This document shows, in pieces, positions 1-10,622 of a stretch of DNA of 64,000 nt (positions are counted from its first letter, which is position 1; each line of letters begins with the position of its first letter). Below the pieces are notes generated by a model. It ran no database searches. It was given only the letters and a program-made list of their open reading frames with translations, and was not told where the DNA came from. The translations under genes and the position numbers were made by a program. The stretch comes from Umbilicaria muhlenbergii (Eukaryota > Ascomycota > Lecanoromycetes > Umbilicariales > Umbilicariaceae): the NCBI GenBank assembly GCA_000611775.1, contig KK106981.1, positions 5,458,927-5,522,926 of the forward strand, in the 5' to 3' direction.

Positions 1-444
1 AAAGATAAAAGTCGACTTACACAACCCGGCCCACTCCCCCAACTGTTTCCCATCCGGCACCTTGATCAACGGGATCTTATGCTCCGAGCACAACGCCACC
101 ACCAACTTCTTATACGCCTCCTCCTCGCACGCCTCGTTCAAGACGCACATGTGCGCTTGCCGGCGGTCGAGTGCTTTACTCGCCTCGCGCAAGCCGCGCG
201 CTAGGCCGTCGTGGATGAGGGCGAGTTTTAGAACGCCTTTGAGGGCGTCGAGGACGGACATTTGGCCCTTGCTGGCGGAGGCATCGGCGCTGATTTCGAC
301 TTCGTCGGCCGCGGGCACGTCGTCGGTGGCGGGGGGGGTGGTGGGCTCTTCTCCGTCCGACTGGGGGGTGTGTTAGTTGGGGGGGTGGTGAAGGGGGTTG
401 GATGGGGATGGGAATGGGGATGGTGATGGTGATGGGCTTACCAT
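1..444 (-). CDS. RPS12: 40S ribosomal protein S12 (eS12), 3' part outside window
   Basis: Structural protein of the small cytosolic ribosomal subunit. The coding exon 360-21 (minus) reads an acidic N-terminus followed by the eS12 core with [17 protein letters not shown] and [18 protein letters not shown], which match the family closely. The first coding exon is only the ATG at 444-442, immediately followed by a GTAAGC donor; the intron ends in CAG at 363-361. A second donor (GTAAGT) follows at 20-15, so the C-terminal exon lies left of the window. Intron 1 is purine-rich with short GGGAT/GGTGAT-like repeats on the plus strand. Splitting the start codon from the rest of the reading frame is common in fungal ribosomal protein genes. 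It is the conserved left flank of the accessory block. Confidence 0.93.
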
Positions 445-1335
445 GTTGATTGAGGTATCACGGGGTATGTCGGATGATCCTCAAAGAGTTGATTGATGGT
501 GGTGGAAGGTTGGGAGTTCGACGGGGGATTTTCGAGCATTGGTTGTGTGCCGTGCTTATGTAATGTGAAACTTTACGCGAGCCCTCTCGAGCAGTCGTAC
601 CTCGTACCCGTTGAGCCGTTGAGGCTCCGACGACATGAAGTCTATTTCCTTCGTGATTAATAGCATTATATATATTTTCTTTATCGTCTAGTTTGTATGT
701 ATACTGTTTGAATTCTATTACGATATTGTTTCACAAGTAGTACAGTCATCTGAGCATATGATAATTTATCTGTCAAGTGTTTGTGTCAGGCGCTCACCGT
801 GCGCGACGCCTGCCTTTGCTGACTAAGCAGCAGACCAAGCGCGCGACCGCTGCATCATATAGAGCAATATTGGAATGCCAGACCTCGGCAGGGCCTGTCA
901 TAGTGATCTTTTTGACTAGGCGGGGACGCCAGTCACTCAATAGGTGAGTGACTCACAAGAGTGAATCACATTAAAAGAGTGATCAGTGTGCTCAGCTCAT
1001 TTAAGCAACTGAACATATCAAACACGAAGATTCAGAATATATTATATAACAAGAATCAGACTTTGAGTCGTTAAAAGCTTCATGCCCGACTTGATATAAT
1101 CGTTCTTTATCAATACTATTAGTAATGATCAGTTGATGTCTGAAGTGTTTGTTGTTCAACTCAACCTCAACAGCTTTCATGACTATTCTGTCACAAAATC
1201 AGTCATTACAATTCCTGTAATCTGAACAAATGAAAACTCTAACTTTATCTATGTATATGAAATAGGGACTGAACCTTTCAAAGAAAGTATATGGGCATGA
1301 AATTGAGAGCATCATTTTATTCGTTAAACTCTGCT
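445..1335. other. Intergenic stretch: RPS12 upstream region, then AT-rich repeat-like DNA
   Basis: About 445-600 should hold the RPS12 promoter and 5' UTR. From about 650 to 1280 the sequence becomes strongly AT-rich and poor in CpG, rich in TGA/TCA words, and has no credible reading frame. It is interrupted at 786-933 by a CpG-rich inverted-repeat element. The pattern resembles old repeat DNA altered by C-to-T mutation. It separates the housekeeping ribosomal gene from the P450. Confidence 0.6.
786..933 (+). mobile_element. Short inverted-repeat element (MITE-like), copy 1, uninterrupted
   Basis: This segment is related, in opposite orientation, to the element at 19358-19910. Shared blocks include TCAGGCGCTC at one end, GCTGACTAAGC, a GCGCG(A/G)CCGC tract, GAGCAA-TA-TTGG, and GGCCTGTCATAGTG(A/G)TCTTTTTG near the other end. 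The terminal repeats are imperfect (AGGCGCTC... versus reverse-complement GGCGTCC...). There is no coding capacity. It sits as a CpG-rich island in CpG-poor, AT-rich DNA. Its TA at 868-869 is the empty version of the site used by the nested element in copy 2. Confidence 0.6.
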
Positions 1336-3135
1336 CTACATCTCCACCTTTGCTGCAGTTTCCGGCTTGGGCGCCGTGCCCTCGCGTACTTTGATCCTCA
1401 GCCTCACTGGGCCCTTCTGAACCATCATGATGACCGGGAACTTGTCAAAGTCCACCTTTTCATTGGCATCCTCCGTAAAGTCAAACGCCCAAAGAAGCCG
1501 GCAGAGCACGAGGCGCAGCTCAACCCATGCCAACGGCTGACCCAGACAGCTATGGAAACCGAGACTGAACGGACGGCTAGCAGTCAATCTATCCTGTGCA
1601 TAGGCTGCAGGCCGCTCATCCATGGGCAGCCAGCGCTCAGGGACGAAGGTGTCCGGGTTAGTGAAGTATTTGGCGGAGCGATTGACGGCGAAGGTACGGA
1701 CGCCAATGCGGGTCTGGAGGAGACGGTTAGCTTAGCCACGGACACGTTTGGTTTCCACGATTTTTCCACATGCGAGGTGAAAGGGAACTCACACCGCCTG
1801 GAAGATACACGCCACAGTAGGTATCGCCTCCTGGCGGAACGACCCGAGGCAGCCCGCTGGGAATGGGGTTACACATGCGCAAGCCTTCCTTCAGGACAGC
1901 TTCCAGGTATGGCTGACCCTTGCAGGTGTCAATGGTGATATCCTCTTCATGCTCAAAGGTGCCTCGGATCTCATTGCAGAGTCGCCGTGAGACAGCCTCA
2001 TTGCGGGAAAGATGATTGAAGATTCCTGTCAGTACAGTTGCGCTGGTCTCTGCCCCACCCACGATGATGAAGTTGAAGGTGGAGAGCATCTCAGCGCGGG
2101 ACATGTTCTCAAAGTTCACGTTGTTTCTCATAAACGGTGTCATGAAGTCTGGTCGGTTCGTCTTGGTGTTCAAGCGCTTGTTGATGCGTTCATTGGCGTA
2201 CTGCTGATGCCGGAGCTGCCCGTCGAGTATGCTCCGCGGCATCAGCTTCTTGAGCAAAAACTCCAACGAAGGATAGTATCGCGGCGCTGCGGCCAGCGAC
2301 ATTCCCTTTAAATAGCTGAACAGTGTCCGCACCCAGATATGGTACTCGCCGCGCGCGATACATCCAAAGGGCTCCCCGAAGGCCAGGTCGCCGATAACGT
2401 CCATAGTAAAAAAGTTCACCCAGTCTGTTATATTCACAAGGGTTCCCAATGTCGCACCCTCAGATGCGGTAGCGAGTTCACGAAGCTTGTAAACCAGGGT
2501 GTCAGCGTGATGCTGGATCAAGGGATGTTGTGTTCGAAGGGAGTCTTCGGTAAAGGAACTACTGAGTAGACCGCGCACGCGCATATGAAATTTGGGGTCG
2601 TTGGTAGTTATGATATTGTCCACCTCCTCATTGGGTGCTGAGAGGATCAGTACATGTCCTTTCCTAAATAGAGAATATATCGCCATCGAGCCGGCTTTCT
2701 GAGAGAATTACCGCTAGCAAAAACTTTATCCCTGAGGGCTCTTTTGTGCCCGCGGCGGAAGGTGTAGATATCATCCCAAGCTTGCTCATTTGCGAAAGAG
2801 ACCTCGTCAGGCGCGAGACGGACGACGTCGCCATACTTCTCGTGCAACTCGCGTTGCCGGCGAATCAGCTTTCCGGTCAAGAGACAGTAAACGAAAGGCA
2901 GTCGAGACGCAGCCCAAAGCTTGGGGCCTGGAAATTTGCGAGCAAGGGGATGGAAGAAGAGATTATAGACTGCGTTCGCGACAGGATACTTGAGAGAAGT
3001 CAGCTGAGCTCGAGGGCGCGGGGCCAAGAAGAATGAGCGGGGAGAACTTGCGGCCAACACAGCTAAGACAGCAAGAAAGACCTGAAGGGTCACGTCGTTG
3101 TGTACGGCATGCGTCAGCGTACTTAGAATCGCCAT
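1336..3135 (-). CDS. Cytochrome P450 monooxygenase (microsomal class)
   Basis: Haem-thiolate monooxygenase, likely tailoring enzyme of the adjacent diterpenoid cluster. Proposed exons on the minus strand: 3135-2712, 2637-1793, 1713-1336, giving 548 aa. Features: N-terminal membrane helix (about residues 15-35), proline-rich hinge FPGPK, I-helix GGAETS, K-helix ExxR (EGLR, about 392-395), PERW, and haem loop FSLGFHSCLG with the cysteine near 479. Intron 1 was placed by phase: donor GGTAATT at 2711 and acceptor CTCTCAG at 2640-2638 join to FASAPNEEV, the usual sequence in the isotrichodermin-15-hydroxylase-like fungal P450s; the nearer acceptor gives the wrong frame. No inactivating change seen. 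Substrate cannot be read from sequence; role in the cluster is inferred from location. Confidence 0.88.
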
Positions 3136-4777
3136 GATCGGCCGACTGGGCAAAAGTGAGGTGGAAACAGAAACAGCTAGCACAGCATGGCGCTCCACCG
3201 CGAGAAGAAACAGAAATCTAGACTAGGGCAAAGAGCGAGGAGGATGAGGAGTAGAGACAGTGCAGTGGATCGAAGACCCGTCCTAGAAGACCGATTGCCC
3301 ACGCGAACCAAAACACGGCCCAGTTCTGAACTCGGACATAAAAGACATGGAGAAGCTAGTCATTGGTCCGGAGACCCTGCTATTGCGTGCGATGGTTCCA
3401 GTGGATGCACATGTACACGCAGGTTGGCCATCACGGTTGCTTCGCCCCGGACCAATTCAAGGTGGCCCTCCGAGGTGGATGGCTGGCAGCGGGAGAAGCC
3501 GAGAAAGGGTGGGGGGTGAAGGAGAGCGTGTCGCCGTGTATTCCATATATTCCGTATATTACACGGGATTCCGTACGATACCGGACACTTACCTTAAGAC
3601 TCGTTGCGCACACCGGAGTCCGTGAGGACGCGTAGGGGCGAAGCTTGAGTCAGCAGGCCGGTGTAAGCCGGTTACGTAATCTCTTTAATTGAAATATCTC
3701 GCTGCTGTTAAAAATAGACACCAATGAACTGAAGAATTGAACCCCACAAGTTTGGTGAACACTGGAGGAGGAGAAGGCGGAAACAGCAAGGGGCTGGCTC
3801 GATGGGCCAATCAGGGCAAACGGAGCGGGGACGGGCGCGGCGGGGAGAGCATGGATGACAGAAGAGTAGGTTGTCAGTGCCCGCCACGCAGCAGATCGGA
3901 CGACTGAAGGATCAGGGAGCAACGTCGCGGCGTAGGCTGCGTCCGGCTGACGAGGCTTCAAGATCATAGGCCATGGACTCGGTGGTGTAGACACCTCCAG
4001 TAATGTAGCGCACGGCATGGAACGGACCAAGCGTTCTAGCTTGCCTGCTGGGTACCCGTCCCGTTCTGGCAATTGCGTGCCGTTGGTCGGCTTGCTTATC
4101 GTGGCACAGCCCCCGTGTATGCACAACACAATCCCACTGCTTGCGCACTGGCAATCGATCGCGGCTTGCGACTGCGGCTTTTCCGCACTCCGCGTTGGGG
4201 GACAAAAGTCGGTGCCCCCTGCCTCATACAGGGCTTGCCCTGCGCTTCTGGGACTGCGAGAAAATCACAACGTTCCGGGCACTGGGTCATATCGGATCAG
4301 TTCTCTCACAGACAAGGTGATGAGCGACCAGATTGACATCATCACTGCCCAAGACTATTAGAAAACGGTGTTGTTTTCACCCCTTTCAAGCCGTCTTCAT
4401 AAGCGAGATGGGGCCACTCCACAGCAGCAGTGTCTCCCTCTGCCGATCACGGTCTGAAGGGTGTTGGTGGTGGTAGACTGATAGGTCGTGTTCTCGGGAA
4501 TCTGTATTCGGCCACCTGCGCTCCCCCTTCTTGCGACTGGCTCCGGCCGTCCCAGACGGGACCTGCGACGTGATGAATGTCTAGTCGGTGCGGTGCCCAT
4601 GCAGGCACTCTGCTTGTTGGACTTATCTTTGCACGCTTCAAATGATTGTAAAGCCTCACTCAGTTCACGCCGCCCTTCCCCCCTCCTGACTTCTCTCCAT
4701 TGGCGTTCTGATACTCTCCCTCGGAAGCCAAAACATCTTCTCAACAGCGTTGGCTCTGCGCCTGCATCTCGCCAGAC
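3136..4777. other. Divergent intergenic region between P450 and rhodopsin-like gene
   Basis: Shared upstream region of two genes that point away from each other. It contains one copy of an interspersed repeat (3655-3755) and a stretch at 3970-4020 with the palindromic word GGTGTAGACACC. Several 60-115 codon open frames occur but overlap one another on both strands, lack family similarity that I recognise and have no splice logic, so I do not call genes here. The last 400 bases before 4778 are pyrimidine-rich, as expected for a fungal promoter or leader. Confidence 0.5.
3655..3755 (+). repeat. Interspersed repeat, copy R1
   Basis: Shares the ordered blocks TGTAAGCCGGTTA(C/T)GTAA, CGCTGCTG, TAGACACCAAT-AACTGAA-AATTGAAC and CCAC with 10146-10250, and the second half also with 9990-10120. 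The spacing between blocks varies, as in diverged copies. Noncoding; probably a small transposon remnant, but ends and target duplications could not be fixed. Confidence 0.5.
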
Positions 4778-6361
4778 ATGTGGGTTATTCCTGAGGACAA
4801 CGTGGAAGGCCGGGCTTTTATGATCGTCGTGATCGTCTTCCTCGTCCTCGCTACTTTCCTGTTTTCTTTGCGGATCTGGGCGCGGCGCATCTGTAGAGCG
4901 TCGCTTGATGCCAGCGACTATACTTGCTTTTTGGGCCTGGTCAGTATGCGCCGCACGGGATCAGCCTAGAAACTGGGCCACGGCAACTTTTCTGGTAATG
5001 TTGGCTTACTTCGTTCACAGGTCCTTGATGTGGGTTTGACTGTGATTTTATGGGGAAGTACGCCGGATTTCTCCCGAACCTTATTGCATCACTTCTTTTC
5101 CCTTTTCTTGCATCGCCCGAAGCCCACCAGTCATGATTCAAATACTGATCGGCTTGACACAGCTTTCTCGCACGGCTGGGGACAGGACATCTGGCTATTC
5201 ACCAAGGACGATGCTAATCTTTCCGCAACGGTAAGCAGATGGATTCCGCTTTCAAGCAATCGAGAGTATTTCGTCACCAACTCCTCTCTGTAGCTCTTTG
5301 TCGCTATTGATGTCGTTTGGAACGCCGCCGTCACTGCCGTGCGGGTCTCGATTCTTCTTTTCTATATCAGAGTCTTCGCTATCCCACGTTTCCGGAAGGT
5401 CTGCTGGGTAGTCATAGGGCTCAACCTGGCGTCTCTCGTGGCTGTGATATTCTCAACATGCCTTATCTGCAGTCCCATCGCTTATTCGTACGACCGCACC
5501 ATACCCGGTGGCCACTGCGGCAACTTGAATGCTTTTGAGCGCTACACGGCCATTTGGAACCTCCTGGCCGATGCGACAGTCGTTGCCCTGCCCATGCCTA
5601 TACTTTGGAACTTGCAGATGGAAACTAGGAAGAAGGTCGGGCTTAGCATCATCCTTGGCATGGGGACCATGTATGTTTCTTCCCGCCCTCATGGTTTTCA
5701 TTCGTCGACTTTCATAGTGTCTTTCATCTCCTCCCCAGAGATCCAACGGGCGACAAAATCCGCAGAACACTAACTTTCTGAGCGTAGTATCTGTATGCTT
5801 ACCGTGACTCGCGTCTTTATCTCTGCATACTACGATCTCGATAATAACACAAAGCAAAATGCGATCGTCGCTCTCATCACTGGCCTCGAGCCCATCATTG
5901 GCGTCATCAACGCCTGTCTTCCCTTCCTTCCTTCCGTCCTTCGGCGCATTAGCCATACGCAACTATATCTAACCGCGAGTCATCATTTCCGGTCAACAGC
6001 AGCTGGCACTCGGTACGGGCATGGTACCGCCGGCAGCGGCCACGGCGACAGCGGCGGCGGCAGTAGCCTCAACATGGGCAAGCAGGACATGAGCTCCGGA
6101 ACGCAGATCCTGCCACGCGTTGGCAAACGAAACAATGCCTTCAAGGAGCTGAGTGATAGGGATATGGAGATGAATCTGCTGCATCAAGCGTACCTGGGTG
6201 ATGGGCTTAGAAGAGACTGTACCATTTCCGGAGGAGCCTTGGGCAGTGCCAAGGAGGAGAACGAGGAGCAAATCCAGCAGCCGCCGCAGGGATGGAACAA
6301 AAGCTTGGCAGGCATTCAAGTGAGGAAGGACTTCTCCATCGACAGTGAAACGCGTGTCTAG
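4778..6361 (+). CDS. Rhodopsin-like (SAT4/Pth11-type) integral membrane protein
   Basis: Seven-helix plasma-membrane protein of the fungal rhodopsin-domain family; members are often annotated SAT4 or Pth11-like, and their ligands are mostly unknown. Proposed exons 4778-4939, 5021-5057, 5163-5230, 5294-5670 and 5788-6361 keep phase throughout and give 405 aa. Evidence: N-terminal helix followed by a short basic loop, the family's GWGQDIW-like loop, LLFYIRVF, a cysteine-containing loop (CGNLNAF), NLLADATVVALPMPILWNLQM, and the signature near the end of the domain, GLEPIIGVINACLP. A long Gly/Ser-rich cytoplasmic tail follows. Such genes often lie in secondary-metabolite clusters; whether this one has a sensing or transport role here is unknown. 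Confidence 0.82.
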
Positions 6362-6568
6362 ACATAGCCGTTGACAAGGTTGGTCAAGCTTTGCCTAGTC
6401 TGTTGGTGGATATTACGGATCTTGTGTGATTGCTGTAAAAAATCTTTACCTTGCATTCATAACGCCGTGAAAAAGACACGCCCCCCCAGGGGAAGATTCT
6501 GCTTGTGTACTACCTAGGACTTTCGAGGCAAAATTTATTTCAAAGAAGCTAAAGCAACTAGATCTAGA

Positions 6569-9500
6569 CTACCGAGCTTGCTTGGTCTCGTTTGTCACAT
6601 CTCTGACAAGGTACATGTCAGAGAACTGGTCCCCGCCCGCATAGTAGACCCCCAACAAATCTGCAATCTTCTTACCGTCTGCTCCTTCCGCTTTCAGCTC
6701 GTTGTACAACTCATCCAGCTCTTCGTTTGTGCGTCGTCGCTCGTACTCCGCGGCTGCGAGCAGTGTCTGTTTCGTCTGCATCAGCCTGAACTTTGCATCA
6801 AGCTCCCCTGCCGAACAATCTCTGGCCTCGTCGCCGTCGCCAAAGAACTCTGGAAAGTTTACACTGCTCAAATTGTCCTCTTCGGCATCACGCGCAACGG
6901 ATCCATAGTCGTTGTACATGCGCAGCTGTTTCGCGGCGTGTGTGTTGCAGTTCCATGCCATGAGTTTCTGCTGTACGCTGCTGAAACAGTCCTTTCCCTC
7001 CCCTCGCACTCGACTACCGACGACGCAAGTGAAGAACACCAAGCCAATTAGCGCACCAATATGGCCGCCGCCCACGGTGTGTAGCCACGCCGCATACCCC
7101 ATGCGAGGCGTAAGGAAGCGGAGGTGCGACGAGGAGTGGTGTTGCTTGGCAAGGCGTTGATTATCTTCGAGCTGATGAACGTGACAGAGAAGGTAATTTC
7201 TCGTCTCCATGCGCAAGTCGAGCAGGTCGATGGCAGAAGCAGATACGACGCTCTCGTAGGTCATATGATAGCGGGCCCAGGCGCCGAAAACGCCGAGAGC
7301 AGCTCGAACGCGGTCGCTGTGAACAGATGACGATTCTATCGGATGAATGAGTAATATCCTTTTCTTCATCCGGTCCGTCGCGGTTTCACTTGGTAGTCGC
7401 TGAGGTCTCGCTGCGTGGGTACCATCGATGCCCTCATGTTCGGTAGAGGCACCATGTGAACCTTCGATCAGTGAGATTCCATTAGGCTCTATGTCTGCTT
7501 GCAGGGAATCGTCCATCGTAAACATCTTTTCTATTCCCTTGCGAAAGGCAGAAAACTCTTCCGAGGTAAAACTTGCCACTTTGGATTCCATGTACTCGTC
7601 CACAAGAAATATGAACATTGATAGGACAGCAATGTCCCATATGAACTGTGGTGGCGTGTAGATGCCACGAACGATGCTATGAATCGACCACATTATTGGA
7701 ATATAATCAAGGTATTTATCCTTTTCCTTCGCCGCGGTCGGCGGAAATATATCGTTCCGCATAGCCTTAAGCATCGATACATAGAGAGCGCTTTCCAAAG
7801 CCCCCGCTTTGATCTTAAATATCGGCTCTTTAGCCAGATTATCGAGACCATGGAAGAACCTTGCGAGAGCGAGAACTTTTTGTGATTGCTTGTCCTTGGG
7901 CACTTCATTCTGCTCATTAGAGCCATGCAGCTTGAATGGCTTCTGCATGGCCGCGAGAGAGAATGCTTCCGAGAGCCGATCTGATCCGTAGGCTGTTTTC
8001 TCAATCCAGAGAGAATGGGATTTTGCCCAAGAATCAGGCATCATCGAGAGAGCCTGGCGGCCTCTTTCAACCGCATGTCTGATGTCCATGTTCAAAACAC
8101 GCACGTGCGGAAGTCTAGCCATAGCAATCAGTGCGAGAATAGCGTAGGCAGTGGTCTCCGAACATCCACGTGGGCCCCAGGATCCATCGTTGTTCTGAGA
8201 CGATAGTACATTGGCCAGCATCTGGACTATGATGATTGGAGCACGATTCTCAAGATCATCGGCAGTGACCAGGGTAGGGGACGTGTGGTGTGAAAGCTCG
8301 AAAATCTCCAGGTAACATTCAGCGAAGAGCATTATTGGGTAAAGCGGTGACCGGGACTGGCAATTTGAGTAAGCCTTCAGAGTGGCCAAACGTATTGGTA
8401 GATCCTACGTACCAAGGTGCTTTCTCTAGTCCCAATCCACCATGAAGCACAGATTGTTTTGAATATGCTTGAGATATGAACGTTGGACTTGTCCGCCCTA
8501 GGGCTACGTAGCAACGTTTTCAGTATGCGGCAATGCTCGTCAAAGCTCGTATTGCAAGTCTTGATACTGCTGAGGAGCTGAGTCTCAAGCTGATCACAGT
8601 GCTGAATCTCATTGGTGTGTGCAGATAGCTTGTACATGAGGAGTTGCGTAGATAGATCCAGACTTTCTATAGCTTCGCGAGGTTATTGGAAAAGGCTAAG
8701 TGACTAGCATAATAGACAAACTGACTTTTCAATTGACATACCATGCATTGAAGAAATACTGGGCTGACCGAGGCTTTTGCTATTGGTTATAAGTACAGTG
8801 TCATTGATGATAGTGGTTTCATACAGCCCACTCTCAACAAGTACTTCAATGGTCTTCACTACGATAAGCAGTTTCCCCAGCAAAACAAAAGTGCCTGAGA
8901 AATGATCAACTTACGTACGCAGCTTCAACAAGGCTGGGAGGAAAGACGTTGGGAACACCTCCGCGTGTTCCTGTCGCTTTGATGGCAGCTGACAGATACG
9001 CCTCGCATTCTTCATCACAGACCTTGGAAGTAAGCAAGAATGCCGCTGTTGATGAAGGTGAGCATGAGATCCCACGATATGATTTACTGTCTTCCAAGTG
9101 TTGAGATTCTACGGCGTCCATATAGGCTTCTAGGAAATATGGCATTGGGCTGAGCCCCTTGCTTTGTGGCGACGCAGACGCAGCTCTAGCAAGCCATTCC
9201 GCTCTTTGCTCCTCGACTTGCGCGCTGCCGCGATACTGGAAGTGGAAATTTTCTGCCTGCAACATTGACAGTAATACTGGCACCAGGACGATCGAGCCAA
9301 AATGTGCATCAGACTTCGAATCCCATTTGGCCAATTGCCCTCGCAGAAACTCAGTGGCTTTGCTGGCCCGTAGATCCAAAGCAGCAGCAGCATCCTCTGA
9401 CTTGCCAGAAAGGCTCTTCCGGCGCTTTGTTATTGCAAGCAGGCCGGCGAGTGAGTTAAGAATTGTGCCGAGCTTGAAGTCGCCCATCGCCCAGCCACCA

Positions 9501-9736
9501 TGGACTTGTTGGTGGTCGAGCAAGTACTGGAAGGAGTCAGGATAGACCAGCTCAGTGGGCTCATGATCTGTTGTTGTTGTTGTTGTTGTTCGGGATAGCA
9601 TCGCAACCCAAGCGGTGTCGTAGATGGTGGGCCGCAATCTGTGTGAACTGTTGTCGGCATCAAGCGGTCCGTAAAGCCCTTTAACCAGCGAGTAGGCCCG
9701 TGATTTGTATTCAGACTGAGCCATTGTTCGTTGCAT
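6569..9736 (-). CDS. Diterpene cyclase, class I-active (kaurene-synthase-like) with degenerate class II site
   Basis: Fungal CPS/KS-family enzyme. Exons on the minus strand 9736-8915, 8853-8742, 8666-8413, 8356-6569 give 991 aa, the size of a full bifunctional enzyme (about 950). N-terminal gamma/beta domains carry YDTAWVAM and QW-like repeats (DGSWG). The C-terminal alpha domain has the fungal metal-binding DEYME (about residue 649) and the NSE-type motif NDYGSVARD (about 878), both as in gibberellin-pathway CPS/KS. The position of the class II acid motif DxDD reads SLDL (residues 313-316), and the preceding stretch is shortened, so class II protonation should be lost. Expected role: convert a copalyl-type diphosphate, supplied by the cyclase at 13952, into a tricyclic or tetracyclic diterpene. 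A Thr run (CAA/ACA repeat) sits near residue 50. The ATG at 9724 is an alternative start. Confidence 0.9.
9569..9590. repeat. Trinucleotide microsatellite inside the cyclase gene
   Basis: A run of GTT on the plus strand encodes seven consecutive threonines near the N-terminus of the diterpene cyclase. It falls between the YDTAWVAM motif and the next conserved block, where length variation should be tolerated. Confidence 0.85.
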
Positions 9737-9989
9737 CTAGAGCAAGGGATGTATAAGTATTGCTCAGGGCAGAATTCGAATCGCTCAAAGGAAAGGACGA
9801 CTCTGCTTGAGAAAGGCGACTTCGCCGGTTTTAGCACATCAGATAACCCTCCAAACAATAATTGATCCGAAGCAGCAGAAGCAACAAGGCTGAACTAGGC
9901 GGTGTAGAGACGCCTACCACGATAGCATTAACGGCTCCTTAGGCCGATGTTCCGCCGCGAGTAATGTAGGGTGCGGTATAGGCCTGAGC

Positions 9990-10120
9990 ATCGAGGCAAT
10001 AAGGTAAGTAGTATAAGCTGATGCTGTAATCTTCTTAACTTTAAATGATTCACTGCTGACTTCCTTCATAAGAATAAACATCAATTAACTGAATAATTGA
10101 ACCCTACAAATTAATTTATA
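9990..10120 (+). repeat. Interspersed repeat, copy R2
   Basis: Diverged relative of R1 and R3: shares CTGCTGACTTCCTTC, AACATCAATTAACTGAATAATTGAACCCTAC and GTAA-type words in the same order. It is more AT-rich than R3, consistent with C-to-T decay, and lies nearly head-to-tail with R3. Confidence 0.45.
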
Positions 10121-10145
10121 GCAGTATCCCTGCAAATGATCTTTG

Positions 10146-10250
10146 CCCTGCTGTAAGCCGGTTATGTAAGCAGATTAGTTTCAGTAGTTCGCTGCTGGCT
10201 TCCTTCCTAAAATAAGGTAGACACCAATCAACTGAATAATTGAACGCCAC
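10146..10250 (+). repeat. Interspersed repeat, copy R3
   Basis: Best match to R1 at 3655-3755: TGTAAGCCGGTTATGTAA, CGCTGCTG, TAGACACCAATCAACTGAA and AATTGAACGCCAC in order. It directly follows R2. Confidence 0.5.
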
Positions 10251-10334
10251 GACAGCAGTCGAGCACGCTAAGCCGAGCATATACCTGGCTTCTTCGCTCA
10301 CCGAGCTTCTACTTCCTTAGCAGTTAGTGGTTCT

Positions 10335-10431
10335 AGCAACTATAGGTCTACGAGCGAATTCCGAGCCTAAGCCTCGTGAGTCGAGCACCTGTCGAGCACT
10401 CGGCGAGTGCTCGACTAGGCCTATAGTTGCT
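10335..10431. repeat. 97-bp hairpin (nested inverted repeats)
   Basis: Outer arms AGCAACTATAGG (10335-10346) and CCTATAGTTGCT (10420-10431) are perfect complements. Inside, 10391-10415 is a 25-base palindrome (arms of 12 around one G) built on TCGAGCACTCG. Several further TCGAGCA words lie nearby. The form suggests a foldback mini-element or a remnant; location is 190 bp beyond the 3' end of the exporter gene. Confidence 0.7.
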
Positions 10432-10622
10432 CGACGCCCCATGTTCCTGTCGCAGCACCCCCTTAGAACGCCGTCGCCGTCCGGGCAGCCGCTTACAGAA
10501 TGTTTGCACTTTTGACATCTTCTCATTAAGTCTGATATGCTTGCCTAACAACACGCACGTGGGGTTAGAATCTTGGAGGAGTATTTGGCTAGGCAACAAG
10601 GATGGCCGACCCAAAATGCAGT

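Larger units (their letters stand above)
9737..10622. other. Intergenic: cyclase promoter plus repeats
   Basis: Lies upstream of the diterpene cyclase and downstream of the MFS gene, both on the minus strand. The first 150 bases should carry the cyclase promoter. Beyond that it is filled with repeat copies (9990-10120 and 10146-10250), a further 90 bases (9900-9990) resembling the 3970-4020 region, and a strong hairpin at 10335-10431. No gene seen. Confidence 0.55.

Noticed and set aside
1291-1938. 215-codon plus-strand open frame over the P450
   Set aside because: Antisense shadow of the P450 last exons; no family likeness, while the minus strand has PERW and the haem-binding loop.
2638-2711. 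Shorter intron in the P450 ending at 2664
   Set aside because: The acceptor at 2665-2664 puts exon 2 out of frame with the conserved DPKFHMRVRGLLSSSF; the acceptor at 2640-2638 restores the frame and gives FASAPNEEV.
10317-10614. Short frames across the 10.3-10.6 kb hairpin
   Set aside because: They run through palindromic DNA in several frames and have no recognisable domain.
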